From positions 1-8,788 of the forward strand of contig JAAXJV010000270.1 of assembly GCA_012269655.1 (NCBI GenBank): a stretch of DNA of 8,788 nucleotides. Reading direction: 5' to 3'. The stretch comes from Pseudomonadales bacterium (lineage in GTDB: Bacteria; Pseudomonadota; Gammaproteobacteria; Pseudomonadales; Litorivicinaceae). Of this stretch, positions 5,607-8,788 are shown one piece after another. Position 1 is the stretch's first letter, and every line of letters starts with the position of its first letter. The notes under the pieces are model-generated. The model was not told where the DNA came from and did not search any database. It saw nothing but the letters and a program-made list of their open reading frames with translations. Made by a program: the position numbers and the translations under genes.

Positions 5607-6088
5607 GTTTTTACCACGATGCGTACCCGGGTCGAGCCCTGGGTGAGTTCAATAATGCGAGGGCGATCAAACTCGTCGTATCGCAGGTATTCCAATTGCC
5701 AGGTGCCAAGCTGTTCTGCTGTAGGTGCCGTGCCGGTCAACCATTGATTGGCCTTTTCTAATGGAATGCTGACGCCCAAGGTTTCTTTTGTCAGGGCTGC
5801 ACTGGTTGACGCCAGTTGAGCGTCACCTTTCGCTGGGCTCCATCGAGCTTGATTCTGGGAGAGCGTGAGTTGGCCAATGTGGGTCCCGGTTGGACCGCTG
5901 AAGCGCCATTGCTGTTCAGTCGGTGTGCGGCGATATTCGAAGCTGCCGGTATCGCGGCGATCTGGCTGGGTGATGCTAAGCCGCCCTTCAACTCGTGTGA
6001 CTTCAGGGGCGCTCGGTGGCGGCACTAAGCTTGAGGGAGTGCTGGCACAGCCAGCCAGCGTGAGTGTGAGTAGTAATAGCCGAATCAT
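5582..6088 (-). CDS. lolB: Outer-membrane lipoprotein receptor LolB
   Basis: LolB accepts lipoproteins from the periplasmic carrier LolA and inserts them into the outer membrane, and is itself a lipoprotein. The 168-residue product starts with MIRLLLLTLTLAGC, a type II signal peptide with lipobox LAGC and lipidated Cys14. The +2 residue is Ala, not Asp, consistent with outer-membrane sorting. A short Pro/Ser linker precedes the LolA/LolB fold. The VEGRLSI, GSFEYRR and WRFSGPTGTHIGQL strands, the SIPLEKANQWLTG segment and the final W-Q-L-E-Y...RIVVKTWQ strands match the family pattern. It is shorter than E. coli LolB (207 aa). ATG 6088 overlaps the stop of the TPR gene in ATGA, and no good Shine-Dalgarno is present, so translational coupling is likely. 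Sequence identity to LolB is modest; position between a TPR gene and ispE strengthens the call. Confidence 0.92.
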   Translation of the reverse strand: MIRLLLLTLTLAGCASTPSSLVPPPSAPEVTRVEGRLSITQPDRRDTGSFEYRRTPTEQQWRFSGPTGTHIGQLTLSQNQARWSPAKGDAQLASTSAALTKETLGVSIPLEKANQWLTGTAPTAEQLGTWQLEYLRYDEFDRPRIIELTQGSTRVRIVVKTWQYSPNS

Positions 6089-7776
6089 AGTTCGATCTTT
6101 AAGCGCTCAAGCGTATCCAACAAAATGGGGTTGGGGTCGTTTTCGTCCCAATTTTCTTGCAGGATCTGTAGGGCGCGATCGGTTTGCCCGTCAACAAATA
6201 GCGCTTCGCCTAAATGCGCACCCACTTCGGCATCGGGTAGTTGCTCATAAGCCCGTTTCAGCCAATCCAGTGCTTGCATCAGGTTGCCCAGTCGAAAGTG
6301 GACCCATCCCATGGAATCCAAAATGGCAGGATCATCCGGTCGTTGCGCGAGCGCTTGCCCTATCAGTTCGAGCGCTTGATCAAGATTTTGATTAGCGTCG
6401 GCATAGGTATAGCCCAGTGCATTTTGGATAGACGCGTTGCCGGGTTCGAGTTCTAGAGCTTTTAGCAAATCGGCTTCCATGCCGTTAAAATCATCTCGCT
6501 CGCGATACAGTGCGCGGGCATAAAACAATTGGTAGTTGTTATCGATCTGTTCAATGGCCTTGGTTAATAAAGGCAGGATCTTTTCTGGGTGCCCTGCGTC
6601 GTCTAACACTTCGGCCTCAGATAAGAATAAATCGACAGCCAAATCTGGGCGTAATAGTCGCCCCGCATCCATCCATTCGCTGAGTGCCTCCAGCTCTCCA
6701 GCTTCGGCATAGGCTAAAGCCAGTTGGCTACGGGCGAGGGTAAAGCGCTCACCCTGCACGGGCGTGAGTAATTCGCGGGCTTGATCCAGTTCCTGGCGAT
6801 TAACCGCCACGAGGCCCAAAATCAATTTGGCATCCAGTTCAGTGTTTGGGCTGCCAAGCAGGTCGGATCCCACCCGCTCAGCCAATTCAAGATCATCAAC
6901 TTCAAGGGCCAATAAGCCCTGACTAATCTGATAGCCCGTATCGCCGGGTGCCAGCTCAATCAGTCGTTTAAAGCCTTGCAGGGCCTGTTCGTAGTCTTCA
7001 TCGGCAATAAAGAGCTGCGTGCGGGTCAGCCACCAGGTCTGGCTTTCTGGGTATTGTTCAATGGCCCGGTCTAATATCCCGATCGCAAGCGCATCGTCGC
7101 CCGCCAGTTGGGCTAGGCGAGCGCCTTCGTTATAAAGCGATGCCCGCTGGGGGTATTGCTCGAGCAAATCCAGCGCGACTTTAAGAGCCGCTTCATTGCT
7201 GATTCCTGCGGCCACGGCGTACAAGTAGTGGATGCCCTGGGCTGCCGAATCGCGGTGAGTGGGTTCCAGTGCTCGGGCCAATTCGCCCGCCCAGTCCGGT
7301 GACTCGGCGAGCAGTCGAGGGAGAAAGCCCAGTACCTGATCCGGATTCATTTCGCTGGCCAAATTAAGCGCCCGAGCGCCCTCGTTAACCTGTCCATTGA
7401 CCAAGTGCCCCCTAGCTAGCAGGGCCAGCGATTCATAGCTACGTTCGATGCCGTCAAGTTGCAGCGCCGCTTTTAGGCTGGCTTGGGGGTCTAATTGCGT
7501 GGCGATTCGTGCTGCGCGCAGCGCCAATCTGAGATCCTCTGTCTGCTTGACCTGTTTGTCCAGGCGATCAAAGGCCGTTTGAATGTCACCCTGATTGAGT
7601 GCGATTTCGGCGATCAATAAGTCTTCCAGCGAGCCAGGTGGCATGGGAGCTTTTTGGGGCGCTTCATTTTCCCGTGCCGGCGGCGTTTCATTGTTCTGGG
7701 GCGCGGGTGTGCTGACCAGATTCGTGCTGACCGGGGTACAACCGGCGAATAAAGCGATCAGGGGGAGCCATTTCAT
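6085..7776 (-). CDS. TPR-repeat lipoprotein (563 aa), hemA-lolB neighbourhood
   Basis: The start is set at ATG 7776, where MKWLPLIALFAGC gives a short lipoprotein signal peptide with Cys13 as the lipidation site. Reading further upstream from TTG 7875 would bury this signal and run into the divergent hemA gene. After a Pro/Asn/Glu-rich linker (about 14-50) the protein is almost entirely helical, with tetratricopeptide repeats. The clearest are around ASLYNEGARLAQLAGD, TWWLTRTQLFIADEDYEQAL, ASIQNALGYTYADANQNLDQAL and ILDSMGWVHFRLGNLMQALDWL, the last two in the best-conserved C-terminal part. TPRs act as protein-docking scaffolds. An envelope location, probably outer membrane, is inferred from the lipobox and the coupled lolB. 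The lipobox has Phe at -3, which is less usual. The Shine-Dalgarno is weak (GTGAAG). Precise function is unknown; homologues sit at this place in Pseudomonas. Confidence 0.9.
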   Translation of the reverse strand: MKWLPLIALFAGCTPVSTNLVSTPAPQNNETPPARENEAPQKAPMPPGSLEDLLIAEIALNQGDIQTAFDRLDKQVKQTEDLRLALRAARIATQLDPQASLKAALQLDGIERSYESLALLARGHLVNGQVNEGARALNLASEMNPDQVLGFLPRLLAESPDWAGELARALEPTHRDSAAQGIHYLYAVAAGISNEAALKVALDLLEQYPQRASLYNEGARLAQLAGDDALAIGILDRAIEQYPESQTWWLTRTQLFIADEDYEQALQGFKRLIELAPGDTGYQISQGLLALEVDDLELAERVGSDLLGSPNTELDAKLILGLVAVNRQELDQARELLTPVQGERFTLARSQLALAYAEAGELEALSEWMDAGRLLRPDLAVDLFLSEAEVLDDAGHPEKILPLLTKAIEQIDNNYQLFYARALYRERDDFNGMEADLLKALELEPGNASIQNALGYTYADANQNLDQALELIGQALAQRPDDPAILDSMGWVHFRLGNLMQALDWLKRAYEQLPDAEVGAHLGEALFVDGQTDRALQILQENWDENDPNPILLDTLERLKIEL

Positions 7777-7815
7777 GGCTTCACTATGCCAGCCACTGCG
7801 CTTCGGCTCCAGCGG

Positions 7816-7824
7816 TGGTAGAAT
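7816..7824 (+). promoter_or_regulatory. Extended -10 promoter of hemA
   Basis: TGGTAGAAT at 7816-7824 combines the TGn extension with a TAGAAT -10 box (one mismatch from TATAAT). The -35 region at the proper distance is poor (CTGCGC, 7796-7801), which extended -10 promoters tolerate. Transcription would begin near 7831, about 29 bases before the GTG start. It is the only good candidate in the 83-base divergent gap. I see no convincing promoter for the TPR gene on the other strand. Confidence 0.55.
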
Positions 7825-7859
7825 AAAGATCAGTGGATTTCGCACGAGGCGATTTTTTT

Positions 7860-8788
7860 GTGACATTGCTGGCAATTGGATTGAATCACGATACGGCGCC
7901 TGTGGCGTTGCGTGAGCGCTTGGCTGTCGCCGAATCAGAGTTGTCGCATCAGTTGCAGGACGTTAAGGCCGCAACCGGTGCAGACGAGTCCATGATTCTC
8001 AGTACGTGCAATCGAACCGAAGTCATCTTGGCCGGTGAGGCCAGTCAAACTGCCATGCTCGAATGGTTGGCGCAGCGTGCCGAAGTCGATCCCGAGCGCA
8101 TGCGTCAACACGTCTATTGCTATCAAGACGTGGATGCCGCACGACACTTGATGCGAGTGGCCGCTGGCTTGGACAGCCTCGTGATTGGCGAGCCACAAAT
8201 TTTTGGTCAGCTCAAAACGGCACTGGGTGCAGCCAAATCAGCCGGTGCGGCGGGCAGCTTATTAAACCAAACGCTGCAATCCGTATTCGGGGCCGCCAAA
8301 CGCGTACGGACCCAGACTGAAATCGGCAAAGAGCCGGTCAGCGTCGCCTTTGCCGCCGTCAAACTAGCCGAGCAGGTTTTCGATCCACTGTCGGATTGCA
8401 ACGCCGTCTTGTTAGGGGCAGGTGAAACCTGTGCCTTGGTTGGGCGTCATTTGAATCAGCGCGGTATTGGTCAGTTGACGGTGGTCAATCGAGGCTTAGG
8501 TCGGGCTCAGGATCTGGCCAGCGACCTCGGCGGCCGCGCTATGCCCCTGACGCGCCTGGGTGATGCGTTAGAGGACGCGGATATTTTGGTGTGTTCTACC
8601 GCGGCTCCACTGCCGTTAGTCGGCAAAGGCATGGTGGAACGCGCACTGAAACAGCGTCGCCGTCCCATTTTGATTATTGATGTGGCCGTGCCGCGAGACG
8701 TAGAACCCGAAGTCGACGAGCTCGCCGACGCCTACTTGTATACGGTCGATGACCTCAGAGAAGTCATCGACCGTGGCAAGGCAATGCG
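7860..8788 (+). CDS. hemA: Glutamyl-tRNA reductase (3' end beyond window)
   Basis: HemA reduces glutamyl-tRNA(Glu) with NADPH to glutamate-1-semialdehyde, the first committed step of C5-pathway haem synthesis. 309 codons are present, open to the edge, of roughly 420 expected. The start is GTG at 7860, aligning exactly with the E. coli N terminus (TLLAIGLNHDTAPV). GAGG at 7846-7849 lies ten bases upstream, a slightly long spacing. Catalytic Cys50 is in STCNRTE (48-54). His96 and the LMRVAAGLDSLVIGEPQI segment (97-114) belong to the catalytic domain. The NADPH-binding Rossmann loop LLGAGET is at 184-190, and VAVPRDVEPEV with AYLYTVDDL lies near the break. It is divergent from the TPR lipoprotein gene. 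In related bacteria prfA usually follows, outside this window. Confidence 0.98.
   Translation, partial: MTLLAIGLNHDTAPVALRERLAVAESELSHQLQDVKAATGADESMILSTCNRTEVILAGEASQTAMLEWLAQRAEVDPERMRQHVYCYQDVDAARHLMRVAAGLDSLVIGEPQIFGQLKTALGAAKSAGAAGSLLNQTLQSVFGAAKRVRTQTEIGKEPVSVAFAAVKLAEQVFDPLSDCNAVLLGAGETCALVGRHLNQRGIGQLTVVNRGLGRAQDLASDLGGRAMPLTRLGDALEDADILVCSTAAPLPLVGKGMVERALKQRRRPILIIDVAVPRDVEPEVDELADAYLYTVDDLREVIDRGKAM

Noticed and set aside
5865..6395. 176-codon open frame on the plus strand across lolB and the end of the TPR gene
   Set aside because: It lies antisense to two well-supported genes, shows no recognisable domain, and its composition is that expected of a shadow frame.
7783..7788. CATAGT on the minus strand as -10 box for the TPR gene
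   Set aside because: It lies about 7 bases from the start codon, leaving no leader or ribosome-binding site, and no -35 box was found.
7777..7875. N-terminal extension of the TPR protein, starting at TTG 7875
   Set aside because: It would overlap the hemA start region on the other strand, has a non-ATG start, and buries an evident lipoprotein signal peptide that begins at ATG 7776.
1..8788. CRISPR arrays, insertion sequences, prophage, defence or toxin-antitoxin genes
   Set aside because: No repeated spacer pattern, transposase, integrase or recognisable defence protein was seen on either strand; nearly all the sequence is accounted for by housekeeping genes.

Overview
The window looks like ordinary core chromosome of a gammaproteobacterium, most like the Pseudomonas/Oceanospirillales side of the class. 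The basis is protein similarity (HemA, IspE, PrsA, Pth and YchF align by eye with E. coli and Pseudomonas sequences, with catalytic residues at matching positions) and gene order. The order hemA / TPR lipoprotein / lolB / ispE / tRNA-Gln / prs / rplY / pth / ychF / tRNA-Met matches, from memory, the arrangement in Pseudomonas. No database search was run.

From left to right: a tRNA-Met gene, cut by the window edge, reads leftwards from a near-consensus sigma70 promoter. A rightward gene for a four-helix b-type cytochrome meets the leftward ychF tail to tail, with overlapping stop codons. Then, all leftward, come rplY, pth and ychF, tightly packed, preceded by prs. A rho-independent terminator or attenuator lies between prs and rplY. 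A small rightward VOC-fold gene diverges from prs and shares a two-way terminator with a leftward tRNA-Gln. ispE, lolB and a TPR lipoprotein gene follow, leftward, with overlapping ends. Divergent from these, hemA runs off the right edge.

The genes serve translation and central metabolism. HemA makes the first committed tetrapyrrole precursor from glutamyl-tRNA. LolB receives lipoproteins at the outer membrane. IspE acts in the MEP isoprenoid pathway, and PrsA makes PRPP. L25 binds 5S rRNA, Pth recycles peptidyl-tRNA, YchF is a ribosome-associated ATPase, and two tRNA genes sit between them. The two genes that look added to the conserved block are the cytochrome b561-type gene (126-770) and the VOC gene (4237-4623).

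I found no mobile element, CRISPR array, phage gene, defence system or toxin-antitoxin pair, and no convincing novel system. The most interesting points are at RNA level: a perfect 11-bp hairpin inside pth over its catalytic motif, a terminator plus an AU-rich hairpin in front of rplY, and a hairpin over the ispE stop just before tRNA-Gln. The histidine-free VOC protein is the main protein-level oddity.
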